Shown here: piece by piece, positions 62,501 to 63,985 of the stretch
How the letters are laid out: the number at the start of each line of letters is the position of its first letter
How positions within the stretch are numbered: position 1 is the first letter of the stretch
Assembly: GCF_041734735.1 (NCBI RefSeq)
Contig: NC_134883.1
Coordinates: forward strand, 5,276,200-5,340,199
DNA length: 64,000 nucleotides
Direction: 5' to 3'
Source of the DNA: Babylonia areolata
Lineage: Eukaryota > Mollusca > Gastropoda > Neogastropoda > Buccinidae
Program-made: the position numbers and the translations under genes
The notes under the pieces: generated by a model
Told to the model about the DNA's origin: nothing
Seen by the model: the letters and a program-made list of their open reading frames with translations, nothing else
Database searches by the model: none

Positions 62501-63985
62501 GTCTGGACGCTTGTCATTCGAATGAGACGATTAACTGAAGTCCTGTGTACAGCATGCACTTGGTCAAGTTAGTGCACGTAAAAGAACCCTGGGCAACAAA
62601 AGGGTTGTTCCTGGCAAAATTCCGTAGAAAAATCCACTTTGACAGGAAAAACAAATAAAAACTGCATGCAGGAAAAAATACAAAAAAATGGGTTGAGAAA
62701 TCGGTTGTGATAAAAAAGAGAAATACAAATACAAATACACTCTATGGGAGCCGCACCCAGGTCAAGACTCGTGGATGCCCTTCTATTGCCGCATTTTTTA
62801 TTTCTTTTTCCTGATCCTCAGCAGATTTGAACCCGCGCCTCCAGAGTGGTTGCCACTTCAGGACTGAGTCACCTTTTCTGGCAGACGTTTTAACCACTAA
62901 GCCATCGTACGCCTAGTTTGAGTTCATAAATTTAATCCTTAATAAGTTTACTTTCATTCCTCCTCGACCAGAACCATCTGGAAGTCTTTTCTGCTGCTTC
63001 TGCCATTGCCTCGAGAGCCCGTGTCCTCTCTCTTCCAGAAATCGACAGAATCGACAGCTGTTTCATGAGGCTGTAGGCAGATACGCTCACAAACCCTCTT
63101 GCACCAATTCAAAGGCCCGATTCCATATATCAACACCAACAAAGCATTTCTGCTGAAAATGTTTATGTTTACCACAGACACACATACACATGCAACTACA
63201 ACAGGGTTATCAAATTTTGAAAGACTCACTCTGTTTTCTCACACGAGCCAAAAATATTTATAATCAATGACTTATGTTACATACAAAAAGACAAATATTA
63301 GGAAATCTACACATTTATGTTTGTTGCATATCAATGATCCATAGACTGGCTTCAAGATTGCTCAGTTTCAATTTGTCGTTGTTTGAACTCTTCATTTTGT
63401 TTACTCGCATCAATATGACGTGTGATTCATTCATTGCCAAACTGTCTCATCTTTCCATTGACTGCCACTGTGGCAGTACTGCAGAGGTGAAAGTAAAAGC
63501 ATTTCAAACACATTCATCAGCCATGCTAGCTGTAAGAAGAAAAAATGCATACATCTATGAAGCTGTCTACTTGTGGAACGCAGGATGCTTATGAAAACTT
63601 AATACTTTCTCAAATCTCATCAGTTCATGATACCACTAATTAATGAAGTTTATCAAATGATCTGTGGCATCTTCCTGCCAAAGGATGCCCATTATTGTAG
63701 AAATGAGTTCACATTTTGTTCAAAGCAAGAGGTTTTCATCACTGTGTGGACAAATTCAGTACAGATGAAAAGTTCCAATAAATATTCTACAAACATGGGT
63801 GACATTTATGAAGGCAACATATTGTCTGTTGGCATAAATAGCTAGGATATGAAATGTTCTGTAATAAAGTTTTGCAGCTGTGCAGCATCACAGAATACAA
63901 CTGCTGGACAAAAAAATATTACCTTCTGTGTTCGCTCAGCATTCTGAATCATGGACACTCGCACAAATTCAAATTTGGATGATGA
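1..63985 (-). CDS. TASOR: Giant TASOR/TASOR2-like gene, 27 exons, partial at both ends
   Basis: One minus-strand gene fills the window. I joined 27 exons by GT/AG sites; every junction keeps phase and the joined frame has about 4,950 codons with no stop. Start and stop codons lie outside. In order the product has a DUF3715 pseudo-PARP region (residues 1-200 of the visible part), a SPOC-like region (about 238-420), then a very long Ser/Gln/Glu-rich tail. DUF3715 occurs in TASOR, TASOR2 and TEX15; DUF3715 followed by a SPOC fold is the TASOR arrangement. In vertebrates TASOR scaffolds HUSH with MPP8 and periphilin in the nucleus and silences retroelements and long intronless transcripts. The role here is inferred from the family. 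The tail beyond exon 18 has no recognised domain, and a second gene fused by my exon chain cannot be fully excluded, although no terminal exon or new start is seen. Confidence 0.8.
945..1365 (-). repeat. Degenerate 21-bp coding repeat (7 residues, about 20 units)
   Basis: Within exon 27 the protein falls into seven-residue units such as QESLAEQ, QENFTEK, EVNHLKQ, EENSEHK, ENCTEQR, ENDMVQE, ENDSKHQ, ESLKELS. The first one or two positions are mostly E, Q or N. Units are diverged in DNA, so the array is old. A period of seven could support a coiled coil, but leucines are too sparse for a classic one. Confidence 0.65.
2366..2443. repeat. (AC)n(AT)n microsatellite
   Basis: Compound dinucleotide array, about 45 bases of AC followed by about 33 bases of AT. 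Confidence 0.95.
3893..4245 (+). mobile_element. tRNA-derived SINE family A, short-tail form, complete with target-site duplications
   Basis: The head gggcgcaatagccgagtggt holds a Pol III A box and ggttcgaatc a B box. A 280-base body and an (AGA)n-type tail, gcagaagaa, follow. It is flanked by a 14-bp duplication gacaaggcactgga at 3879-3892 and 4246-4259. It lies antisense to the host gene. The clean duplication and nearly consensus boxes suggest a fairly young insertion. Confidence 0.9.
4679..5240 (+). mobile_element. piggyBac-like relic, left part
   Basis: Starts at TTAA followed by ctctttctatactaaggtgc. A start at 4914 (MASPSTSSQSRM, then a stop) and a downstream acidic reading DKDDDESLDTDE resemble the acidic N-terminus of piggyBac transposases. 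I found no catalytic domain and no right end, so this is a decayed or internally deleted copy. The family call is inference from the TTAA ends and the acidic start shared with the 11.2-kb element. Confidence 0.45.
6108..7881 (-). CDS. TASOR: Exon 26: 1.77-kb disordered exon
   Basis: 1,774 bases, phase 0 start and phase 1 end. It opens SFGTEWNTSAKPKPSVSVSA from a ctcttttcag acceptor at 7882. It is Ser/Thr/Gln-rich, with a basic patch (RRRFMPFKVKRQKQSLK near 7.38 kb) and a helix KEARQNMDKLVQQLHAYIAS near the end, followed by acidic EEDEDSVELTPPPSPLL. The apparent continuation to 6004 (GKCFLST...) is read through a gtaagtgt donor. No named domain. Confidence 0.85.
8107..8148. repeat. Poly-A tract
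   Basis: Nearly uninterrupted A run of about 40 bases directly left of the tRNA-like relic. Read on the minus strand it is a T run after the relic, so it would act as a Pol III terminator rather than a poly-A tail. Confidence 0.9.
8150..8222 (-). repeat. Degenerate tRNA-like sequence (SINE head or pseudo-tRNA)
   Basis: On the minus strand: ggagccacgatagcgtaatg starts the A-box part, and gggttcagatc is a B box about 40 bases later. The acceptor stem does not pair (5' GGAGCCA against a 3' TGGTTAG end), so it is not a working tRNA gene. Confidence 0.6.
8970..9665. repeat. Interspersed repeat E, longest copy
   Basis: Ends with accacggacacacagacaca and gactcactttgtttacacaa. The end of this unit recurs, diverged, at 63060-63250 (accacagacacacatacaca ... 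agactcactctgttttctca) and part of it at 11090-11190 (caaatttgatgttgacagac against caaatttggtgtcaactgac). I recall it as a high-copy gastropod repeat. No coding capacity; class unknown. Confidence 0.55.
11233..12170 (+). mobile_element. piggyBac-like element, internally deleted, TTAA-flanked
   Basis: Left end TTAAcctggtgagcgcgatg and right end ccagcactttgagggTTAA, so both ends abut TTAA with partly matching inverted termini. A start at 11409 reads MSDTEVDKDQDISDLVTSDD and on to FADRDSGENG. This acidic beginning is typical of piggyBac transposases, and the frame then degenerates. The catalytic region is missing, giving 938 bp instead of the roughly 2.5 kb or more of an autonomous copy. A non-autonomous or decayed DNA transposon. 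Confidence 0.65.
12866..13043 (-). CDS. TASOR: Exon 25: charged helix
   Basis: 59 codons after one shared base. It opens FKIRRFQALSSIEEKAEAVK and ends ARRAEYLDEILGELEESQK. Two long charged amphipathic helices are likely, separated by a D-N-N-N-K loop; the second could be a coiled coil. Phase 2 start and phase 0 end, donor gtcagtctt. It is one of the few apparently ordered segments of the tail. Confidence 0.8.
13044..13570 (-). other. Intron 24
   Basis: 527 bases, AT-rich, no repeat or exon recognised. Confidence 0.6.
13571..13780 (-). CDS. TASOR: Exon 24 with in-frame ELIDANC duplication at its 5' end
   Basis: Core reads SELGELLSDQTSKTFHARLA and on to FSGNCYKGRRFRGYHFRRSK, phase 2 to 2, donor gtaagtatt. 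Two acceptors fit the phase: tttgag at 13781 and gttgcag at 13733. The outer one adds 16 residues that contain ELIDANC twice. The outer site has the better pyrimidine context and comes first after the likely branch region, so I chose it; the inner CAG may be an alternative site. Confidence 0.75.
14234..14366. repeat. G+A polypurine tract
   Basis: Almost pure purine on the plus strand (gggggg, gggag, gagaga units); the gene's transcript would be CU-rich here. Mirror-symmetric segments could form triplex DNA (inference). Several apparent open frames in this stretch are repeat artefacts. Confidence 0.9.
14622..14676. repeat. (CA)n(TA)n(CA)n microsatellite
   Basis: Compound dinucleotide array of about 55 bases. 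Confidence 0.95.
14974..15152 (-). CDS. TASOR: Exon 23: Arg-rich exon
   Basis: 59 codons plus two bases, from PGPTRCRDKEQIIEDRRHRQ to EEDKPVADFNLAY. It continues the RS-like basic region of exon 22: R-R-D-N-C-R-R-D-D-W-N-R-Y-Q-R-R-Y. Acceptor gatgtagcag, donor gtgagttta. It is probably part of an RNA- or DNA-contacting basic tract (inference). Confidence 0.8.
15153..15711 (-). other. Intron 22
   Basis: 559 bases between the giant exon and exon 23, with a short (CAA)n run near 15375-15395. Nothing else recognised. Confidence 0.6.
15712..21755 (-). CDS. TASOR: Exon 22: giant 6.04-kb coding exon
   Basis: 6,044 bases, 2,014 full codons with no stop, phase 1 start and phase 0 end. The upstream residues to 21852 (FSPP and before) are intron read-through, since a tctctcctccag acceptor lies at 21756. 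The sequence is Ser/Thr/Gln/Cys-rich and mostly disordered. Helical patches stand out: LELVNRLKVLAKERMIEEAV (near 20.9 kb), DSDDIVEQINKILSES (20.1 kb) and LSLCDTVIKHLISDGDFEAD (16.3 kb). A DPRKRALMNRGYAG motif lies near 18.15 kb. The end is RS-like: RSRSPSNWKRGRSRSHSG, typical of nuclear-speckle or RNA-binding proteins. The sense strand is A-rich. No enzyme domain was recognised. Very large single exons also occur in TASOR2 and TEX15. Confidence 0.9.
16036..16090 (-). repeat. 24-bp tandem duplication in exon 22
   Basis: Encodes KKLDLQQKKLDVQQKKR: an eight-residue unit repeated once, differing by L/V. In frame and probably recent. Confidence 0.85.
22579..22748. repeat. Long (GT)n array with tgttgtgt interruptions
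   Basis: 170 bases of GT; four spaced gttgtgttgtgtatgtgtgt units suggest higher-order duplication inside the array. Potential Z-DNA. Confidence 0.95.
22779..22822. repeat. (GGTGT)n pentanucleotide array
   Basis: Repeats of ggtgt followed by GT dinucleotides, with one tagtg variant. Confidence 0.85.
23854..23956 (-). CDS. TASOR: Exon 21: Pro-rich exon
   Basis: 34 codons plus one base: FMEASPPLFLPEASPDAVHR then PPVPSTVQPLFASF. It is the only piece found that links the phase-0 end of exon 20 to the phase-1 start of exon 22. The base composition is more GC-rich than the flanks. Acceptor gtcttcag, donor gtaaattt. Confidence 0.65.
24217..24772 (+). mobile_element. tRNA-derived SINE family A, long-tail form
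   Basis: Same head and body as the 3.9-kb copy (cgggcgcaatagccgagtgg ... ggtcatacacgtaaaa), but after 24547 it carries a different 3' part. That part ends gtttgtaaagcgcttagagc ... aagtatctatatcaatcaat, an (ATCA)n-tailed module of the kind SINEs borrow from a partner LINE. B box is diverged (ggttctaatc). No target-site duplication seen. Antisense to the host gene. Confidence 0.8.
24809..24870. repeat. (GA)n microsatellite
   Basis: About 60 bases of GA with few interruptions, directly left of repeat C. Confidence 0.9.
24876..24985 (+). repeat. Interspersed repeat C, copy 1
   Basis: Shares gaagcatcactgtgttctga ... ccacatctgctagacagatg ... cataacccaacgtgcttg with the copy at 34385-34532. About 85 percent identical by eye. 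Probably a SINE relic; no Pol III boxes clearly seen. Confidence 0.75.
25136..25385 (+). repeat. Interspersed repeat D with ttgggcaagacactc motif
   Basis: Contains gtacttgggcaagacactct, a motif found in conserved cores of several animal SINEs, and ggacacaactaactatcata at its end. Recalled as a common molluscan repeat. Single copy in this window. Confidence 0.5.
26438..26608 (-). CDS. TASOR: Exon 20
   Basis: 57 codons, phase 0 to 0, opening YPQSPKADHEMEKLKLSNSQ and ending GVDPEICENQV. It has a strong acceptor (cctttttttctggctcag); the donor is gtatatgtg after GTG, or three bases earlier. It contains several Cys and a possible short helix; no domain recognised. The open frame runs on to 26288 but that part is taken as intron. 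Confidence 0.6.
26609..28396 (-). other. Intron 19
   Basis: Contains an (AT)n(GT)n array at 27594-27658. The plus-strand frame over that array is an artefact. No exon with usable splice sites and phase was found. Confidence 0.55.
27594..27658. repeat. (TA)n(TG)n microsatellite
   Basis: Compound dinucleotide array of about 65 bases. Confidence 0.95.
28397..28508 (-). CDS. TASOR: Exon 19: acidic linker, acceptor uncertain
   Basis: Reads VYEQLENSDNENRFQTAWVL and on to PADELQESDKVNDEQVR, phase 0 at its end, donor gtgagtgtg. The open frame reaches further upstream to an acceptor gttgtcag (exon end 28518), but that start needs a phase-1 partner while exon 18 ends in phase 2. Acceptors caatag (chosen) or aaaacag both fit phase 2. 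The exon is likely real; its first residues are not settled. Confidence 0.55.
28509..28907 (-). other. Intron 18, possibly containing an extra exon
   Basis: On the minus strand a stretch near 28650-28710 reads DLGEDETGEFFNVKF after a plausible aaactgcag acceptor. It starts in phase 1 and runs into a stop, so I did not include it. If the outer acceptor of exon 19 is the true one, an unseen exon must lie here. Confidence 0.35.
28908..29823 (-). CDS. TASOR: Exon 18: nuclear-type linker with helical segment
   Basis: 916 bases, phase 1 start, phase 2 end. It opens GEEKSDVPTRAHDLLRLHRS and includes a likely helix, RLKNAFAIQHQIQEGMALSS. A Ser/Pro-rich stretch follows, with FSPLPSPENTSEPDE and a basic patch IAKRYKVDEGSRHSS that could be a nuclear localisation signal. 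It ends RPSFSLSR. Acceptor atttttacag, donor gtgagtta. No named domain recognised. Confidence 0.85.
29824..31052 (-). other. Intron 17
   Basis: Carries the third SINE A copy (30380-30734). The rest has no recognisable element. Confidence 0.6.
30380..30734 (+). mobile_element. tRNA-derived SINE family A, 5'-truncated short-tail copy
   Basis: Begins in the middle of the tRNA head (ggactttcaatctgagggtc), with the A box lost and the B box diverged. The body matches the 3.9-kb copy and it ends cacaaacgacgaagaagac. Probably a 5' truncation or old deletion. Antisense to the host gene. Confidence 0.85.
31053..31112 (-). CDS. TASOR: Exon 17
   Basis: 60 bases, phase 1 to 1, reading NALSVGRSVGSSSSSICQSA. 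Acceptor tttttttgcag, donor gtatgtctg. A Ser-rich linker. Because its length is a multiple of three and its two ends share a phase, it could be skipped without changing frame. Confidence 0.7.
31113..33543 (-). other. Intron 16
   Basis: 2.4 kb, with a (TATC)n array at 31137-31160 and T-rich runs near 33370-33460. No transposon or coding exon recognised. Confidence 0.55.
31137..31160. repeat. (TATC)n microsatellite
   Basis: Five to six tetranucleotide units next to the exon 17 acceptor (about 25 bases upstream in the transcript). Confidence 0.9.
33544..33639 (-). CDS. TASOR: Exon 16
   Basis: 31 full codons: LPSNAHHIVMTQDLPLAMSQ, then NHSHEVRRKSA. Phase 1 to 1, acceptor cacctcctcag, donor gtaagactg. 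No recognised domain. Confidence 0.75.
34385..34532 (+). repeat. Interspersed repeat C, copy 2
   Basis: Starts agtttcagtttcagtagctc and ends in a poly-A run after cgcgcttagtcaggccttga. It is longer than the 24.9-kb copy and, with the poly-A end, suggests a plus-strand retroposed element. Confidence 0.75.
34541..34660. repeat. (ATAA)n / (AAT)n low-complexity array
   Basis: AT-rich tetra- and trinucleotide array following the poly-A end of repeat C, probably grown from its tail. Confidence 0.85.
35384..35451. repeat. 34-bp tandem duplication
   Basis: ataatcacatcttgttcaca...tagagtttt is followed at once by ataatcacatcttattcaca...tagagttt with a few differences. Confidence 0.8.
35714..37177 (-). 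CDS. TASOR: Exon 15: Ser/Pro-rich exon with YSPISP repeats
   Basis: 1,464 bases, 487 full codons, phase 1 to 1, no stop. Low-complexity Ser/Pro/Glu-rich sequence opening YIQKGLHQRSGSCTPAW. Five copies of YSPI(S/T)P lie at about 36192-35965, spaced 14, 24, 14 and 14 residues apart. They resemble the YSPTSPS heptad of the RNA polymerase II CTD, and an upstream SGQISPIS may be a diverged sixth. Many other S-P pairs make this a likely substrate for proline-directed kinases (inference). No folded domain seen. Acceptor gtttgcag, donor gtaagctg. Confidence 0.85.
35965..36195 (-). repeat. CTD-like YSPISP motif cluster (5 copies)
   Basis: In exon 15, GPYSPISPAAG, RPYSPISPASM, NPYSPITPVNL, GPYSPISPAAL and GPYSPISPAAG follow each other with Y-to-Y spacings of 14, 24, 14 and 14 residues. 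DNA copies differ at synonymous sites, for example ccaatttc against cctatttc, so the peptide looks conserved rather than freshly duplicated. Confidence 0.85.
37178..37704 (-). other. Intron 14
   Basis: 527 bases between exon 15 and the microexon; nothing recognised. Confidence 0.5.
37705..37741 (-). CDS. TASOR: Exon 14: 37-base microexon
   Basis: QSYWSSICTVQQ, phase 0 start and phase 1 end. It has a near-consensus donor, gtaagtaac. The acceptor (ctagag) is weak and a CTAG acceptor two bases upstream is possible, but only the chosen one keeps frame with exon 15. Supported by phase and donor only. Confidence 0.5.
38095..38240 (-). mobile_element. Fossil of a tyrosine-recombinase retroelement (DIRS/Ngaro-like), C-terminal fragment
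   Basis: A minus-strand stretch recalls the C-terminal part of tyrosine recombinases of DIRS-like retroelements: an RAHEMRG motif (the H-x-x-R box) followed by a W-containing helix (TWLAFQHT) and a second aromatic segment (LFWIGNFF). Only this short piece is recognisable; the element is broken and old, and its outer limits were not found. The call rests on motif memory alone. Confidence 0.4.
39826..39927. repeat. (GT)n(GA)n(GT)n compound array
   Basis: About 40 bases of GT, 46 of GA, then a short GT run. An open frame across it is an artefact. Confidence 0.95.
40180..40266 (-). CDS. TASOR: Exon 13: short acidic/helical exon
   Basis: 29 codons, phase 0 to 0: AHIDKLHLAAQEKIKPVSSS then IEELSLLST. 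Acceptor acatttcag, donor gtaagtcac. It is likely a helix followed by a Ser-rich linker after the SPOC-like domain. Confidence 0.75.
40267..41561 (-). other. Intron 12
   Basis: AT-rich, with poly-A/T runs at 41164-41240 and 41333-41350 and a short GA run. No element recognised. Confidence 0.55.
41562..41590 (-). CDS. TASOR: Exon 12: 29-base microexon
   Basis: Encodes NLAKKSRLT plus a shared first codon. It is bounded by ctgaag (acceptor) and a perfect gtaagtaaat donor. It is the only piece I found that converts the phase-1 end of exon 11 into the phase-0 start of exon 13 without a stop. The microexon status rests on phase logic and the strong donor. A longer reading upstream runs into a stop in the required phase. 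Confidence 0.55.
42056..42170 (-). mobile_element. Short piggyBac-type MITE related to the 56.2-kb element
   Basis: The minus strand starts TTAAcccctaggctgcctat and carries two copies of atgacgagataact spaced by about 40 bases. It matches the left end of the 56227 element over about 100 bases, with roughly ten differences by eye. TTAA also sits at the other side (42056-42059), so it may be a complete 115-bp MITE or a broken end. Confidence 0.65.
43155..43255. repeat. Interspersed repeat F with (ATTCA)n
   Basis: A (caatt)n run is followed by cagccgaccgtttaggccat and gggctgttaccacgtttcaa. It resembles a short interspersed molluscan repeat by recollection; single copy here. Confidence 0.45.
44057..44137 (-). 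CDS. TASOR: Exon 11: last SPOC-like strand and linker
   Basis: 26 full codons, reading LTRPHHYPMMFYCIFLSRQS and on to SKFKSP. The M-M-F-Y-C-I-F-L run is a hydrophobic strand closing the domain. Phase 1 at both ends, acceptor gttgcag, donor gtatgg. Confidence 0.75.
44138..45643 (-). other. Intron 10
   Basis: Contains a CA array (44237-44274) and further CA-rich tracts (44585-44620). Nothing else recognised. Confidence 0.55.
44237..44274. repeat. (CA)n microsatellite
   Basis: About 38 bases of CA with one T interruption. Confidence 0.95.
45644..45716 (-). CDS. TASOR: Exon 10: SPOC-like domain, C-terminal strands
   Basis: LAVLKPENDVILLLAPNSEL then TSHL, phase 0 start and phase 1 end. The L-A-x-L-K-x-x-x-D-V-x-L-L-L-x-x-x-S-x-L pattern is the strand pair at the end of SPOC domains and resembles the equivalent TASOR segment by recollection. 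Acceptor gcttttcag, donor gtaagtgc. Confidence 0.82.
45717..46577 (-). other. Intron 9
   Basis: 861 bases, AT-rich, no element recognised. A TTAA-linked cctgagtgccaaag near 45839 recalls a piggyBac terminus, but no partner end was found. Confidence 0.5.
46578..46776 (-). CDS. TASOR: Exon 9: SPOC-like domain, middle
   Basis: 66 full codons. It contains NVRDTCEMKVAWERYFKEM, then GEVYWKGWYINVAELRPRPD and FQRLMNHLGKTES. Family members have a Y-x-x-x-Y-x-x-L strand pattern followed by a helix that ends in a K-x-x-L-A segment, continued in exon 10. The donor is a consensus gtaagtt placed after AGT, which gives phase 0. Confidence 0.83.
46777..47852 (-). other. Intron 8
   Basis: Largely occupied by SINE family B copy 1 (47171-47556); nothing else recognised. 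Confidence 0.6.
47171..47556 (+). mobile_element. tRNA-derived SINE family B, copy 1 (full body)
   Basis: Head tggagtgatgacctagagta with an A-box-like part and a B box at ggttcgaatca. The body runs through gtagaaaaatctactgtgac and a second module (gggtggcgctatagtgtagg ... cagcccgaatttcacataaa). The end is an aaatac tail. About 85 percent identical by eye to the 62.4-kb copy where both exist. Antisense to the host gene. Confidence 0.85.
47853..48017 (-). CDS. TASOR: Exon 8: start of SPOC-like domain
   Basis: Begins in phase 2 and reads PRLSSPSVPKFTVSAPKEAD, followed by DPEYVIWCGHL and VKDILDCQVKMVS. The pattern Y-V-x-W-x-G-x-L followed by a hydrophobic strand is a SPOC signature (W-x-G-x-L). 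In TASOR the SPOC-like fold follows the pseudo-PARP, as here. Ends in phase 2 at gtaagtttag. Confidence 0.83.
48278..48396 (-). CDS. TASOR: Exon 7: basic linker between DUF3715 and SPOC-like domain
   Basis: 39 codons plus two bases, with no ATG near the exon start. It opens KKSRVRRTAKAKSFMTNPKG and continues to GAYIDYNES. The 119-base length is exactly what the phase of exons 6 and 8 requires. The lysine/arginine-rich start is a possible nuclear localisation signal (inference). Confidence 0.75.
48397..48739 (-). other. Intron 6
   Basis: 343 bases, nothing recognised. Confidence 0.6.
48740..48868 (-). CDS. TASOR: Exon 6: end of DUF3715 (YLYEYGE ... PRHVLPYAV)
   Basis: 43 codons, phase 0 to 0: MYLYEYGEDMTVEPYPRHVL, then PYAVITFRYKEL. 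The Y-L-Y-E-Y plus P-R-x-V-x-P-Y-A-V pair closes the pseudo-PARP domain in TASOR proteins. The ATG here is internal, because the preceding exons are in phase. Donor is gtttactcg. Confidence 0.87.
49029..49775. repeat. 59-bp minisatellite, about 12-13 units
   Basis: Unit aattcctcacacagagtgaa followed by ttaggccacaagcaaatcag and catcaatgtagaccagatg (59 bases). Central units are almost identical; edge units are diverged (gtctcacacaaagtggattg at the left, ttcttcccacaaagtggatt at the right). One unit near 49490 lacks about 23 bases, and a short catch-up duplication (ccacaagcaaatcagccaca) lies near 49610. Confidence 0.95.
50179..51720 (+). mobile_element. Probable piggyBac-like element with internal tandem duplication
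   Basis: The right end reads cctgggggtaagagggTTAA, a typical inverted terminus of this family. The left end (TTAAcatccaaatgtgcctgg) matches it only partly. Inside, an acidic reading DDSEDDFEP near 50410 recalls a transposase N-terminus. No catalytic domain seen. The element limits are uncertain. Confidence 0.4.
50355..51200. repeat. Two diverged tandem units of about 400 bp with nested gccggacctcc repeats
   Basis: aaagttgcaagacgagttta (50361) and caaagttgcaagatgagttt (50735) start parallel blocks that share cataatctgaacgatgattc, gacctagacatcaactgact and ttggcgttctgcacgatctt. The second block also holds eight to nine copies of a unit of about 27 bases, gaatcgattgccggacctcc plus aaaatcat, at 50915-51130. 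Confidence 0.8.
52178..52312 (-). CDS. TASOR: Exon 5: DUF3715, TPxYDCH motif
   Basis: 45 codons, phase 0 to 0. It begins GKVKAVTENRSG and contains PTPNYDCHMAK, then ends QQQFYELYQ. The G-K-V-K-x-V-x-E-N start and the P-T-P-x-Y-D-C-H motif are the most recognisable part of the TASOR pseudo-PARP. Acceptor is attaccacag and donor gtgagagg. Confidence 0.88.
52313..53206 (-). other. Intron 4
   Basis: 894 bases, nothing recognised; the frames on both strands near 52.6-52.9 kb are chance. Confidence 0.55.
53207..53298 (-). CDS. TASOR: Exon 4: DUF3715 core strands
   Basis: 31 codons counting the shared first one: GAQLCRYIDTIRPVSFFHGS, followed by MGKLLVFKVMK. The pattern C-x-Y-I-D...F-x-x-G-x-x-G-x-L-L-x-F-K-V is a DUF3715 hallmark by recollection. 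Phase 1 start, phase 0 end, acceptor atttcag, donor gtttttgtc. Confidence 0.87.
53299..54891 (-). other. Intron 3
   Basis: Contains a CA/TA array (53478-53517) and AT-rich sequence. Nothing else recognised. Confidence 0.55.
53478..53517. repeat. (CA)n(TA)n microsatellite
   Basis: Compound dinucleotide array of about 40 bases. Confidence 0.95.
54892..54964 (-). CDS. TASOR: Exon 3: DUF3715, PARP-like donor loop region
   Basis: 24 codons plus one base: VEKISREGLHIGN, then SSSTIGHPGMG. In PARPs this is the region of the catalytic H-G pair; here the sequence is L-H-I-G-N, in keeping with the family being a pseudoenzyme. The G-x-P-x-M-G motif before the next exon is typical of DUF3715. Phase 0 start, phase 1 end; donor gtatgtatc. 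Confidence 0.85.
56227..57285 (+). mobile_element. piggyBac-like non-autonomous element, both ends present
   Basis: Left end TTAAcccctaggctgcctat, right end ctggcagcaaaagggTTAA, so ggctgcc/ggcagc inverted termini abut TTAA on both sides. The left subterminal region has two copies of atgacaagataactc. The inside keeps no recognisable transposase catalytic region in 1.06 kb, so it is a non-autonomous deletion derivative. The same left end occurs at 42056-42170. Confidence 0.75.
59331..60226 (+). mobile_element. 5'-truncated LINE fragment with 13-bp target-site duplications
   Basis: Flanked by tgttaaccttttc at 59318-59330 and 60227-60239. The fragment carries only the end of the pol frame (RNase H and a Cys/His tail) and a 24-base 3' end, gactgcgtagctgtcgaacg plus caaaga, without a poly-A tail. 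The open frame and the perfect duplication point to a recent insertion. The RNase H places it in the I/R1/LOA-type group of LINEs. GC-rich compared with the flanking intron and antisense to the host gene. Confidence 0.85.
59378..60202 (+). CDS. LINE pol C-terminus: RNase H domain plus CCHC-like tail
   Basis: 274 codons from the first ATG; the frame is open some 50 bases further upstream, so this ATG is not a true start. RNase H catalytic residues are all present: D17 (YTDGSA), E57 (RAEVLAI), D82 (FTDS) and D133 (GNERAD), with H123 in VPSHVGLPGNERAD. A C-terminal CDCGQADQTPSHILQDCP is the Cys/His motif usual after RNase H in such LINEs. There is no reverse transcriptase because of the 5' truncation. 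Not expected to be expressed as a protein. Confidence 0.9.
   Translation: MIEESYPASSWTHVYTDGSAEEATHNGGSGVYVRFPDGEHSSIALPGGKLCSNFRAEVLAIKTAAEFLSCGKSLGSISIFTDSMSTLQALDSPDPGPLIQSLKASLTTLTQTAPTTLQWVPSHVGLPGNERADHLPKEGSQLTQPTIPATYEEAKTLLCSRFRRGWVTLNGGYQAHQDPIRTLERRHQTTIYRLCTGHCGLRAHLKRIGVAATSLCDCGQADQTPSHILQDCPLYEKMRQQSWPGGADLNTKLWGMAADLHRTSEFVASLGLRP
60490..60828 (+). CDS. Unexplained 112-codon open frame
   Basis: Reads LSHELSKELKEKLSLSGLNS and later HSKPLTVYHIKRKLDKKHVI, ending in NELTNRFK. The composition looks protein-like, with Leu/Lys-rich helices, and it lies between a LINE fragment and a MITE. I do not recognise it. It may be a remnant of another mobile element or a chance frame; no splice sites or promoter support it. 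Confidence 0.25.
   Translation: MLKIVGCLLDCLYCLQISTPSLSHELSKELKEKLSLSGLNSLQESIIISLSSKLHSKPLTVYHIKRKLDKKHVIRSIFGAKLHIPVRKEVKLELLPLHSSLMHNNELTNRFK
60937..61244. mobile_element. TTAA-flanked MITE with 14-bp perfect inverted repeats
   Basis: TTAA then ctctttcactgcca at the left; tggcagtgaaagag then TTCA at the right, with one base lost from the TTAA. 308 bp, no coding frame. The terminal ctctttc resembles the left end of the 4679 relic (TTAActctttctatac), so it may be mobilised by the same piggyBac-like family. Confidence 0.8.
61346..61447 (-). CDS. TASOR: Exon 2: DUF3715 helix and first strand
   Basis: 34 codons, phase 0 to 0. It opens YLDKRKEMRQNGYSERDI and ends FLYVHVDDDKQ. The pattern K-R-xE-M-x-x-x-G-x-x-E-R-x-I followed by F-x-F-L-Y matches the TASOR helix that precedes the PARP-like core. 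Acceptor is ctggtag and donor gtttgtatt. Confidence 0.85.
62381..62739 (+). mobile_element. tRNA-derived SINE family B, copy 2, lacking the second module
   Basis: Head agtggagtgatggcctagag; the body matches copy 1 up to caaaaaaatgggt, then jumps to aaatcggttgtgataaaaaa and an (aaatac)n tail. The module with ggtggcgctatagtg is absent, by deletion or as a subfamily trait. The B box has lost a base pair (ggtcggatcac). Confidence 0.8.
62742..62914 (-). mobile_element. tRNA-derived SINE of a third family, inverted next to SINE B
   Basis: On the minus strand: ggcgtacgatggcttagtgg with an A box, a long variable-arm-like part, gcgggttcaaatctgct as B box, then a short body ending at the SINE B tail. 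The long arm points to a Ser/Leu-type tRNA origin. Sense to the host gene, unlike most others. Confidence 0.65.
63060..63250. repeat. Interspersed repeat E, diverged copy
   Basis: Shares tgtttaccacagacacacat and agactcactctgttttctca with the 9.5-kb copy; heavily diverged. Confidence 0.5.
63923..63985 (-). CDS. TASOR: Exon 1 of window: start of DUF3715 pseudo-PARP domain
   Basis: Reads SSSKFEFVRVSMIQNAERTQ plus K, 21 codons, phase 0 at both ends. It is preceded by a pyrimidine-rich tract ending ccctcag and followed by gtaatatt. The KFEFV...N...Q pattern is how the TASOR pseudo-PARP region opens in my recollection of vertebrate proteins. Earlier exons, including the start codon, must lie beyond 64000. 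Confidence 0.75.
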
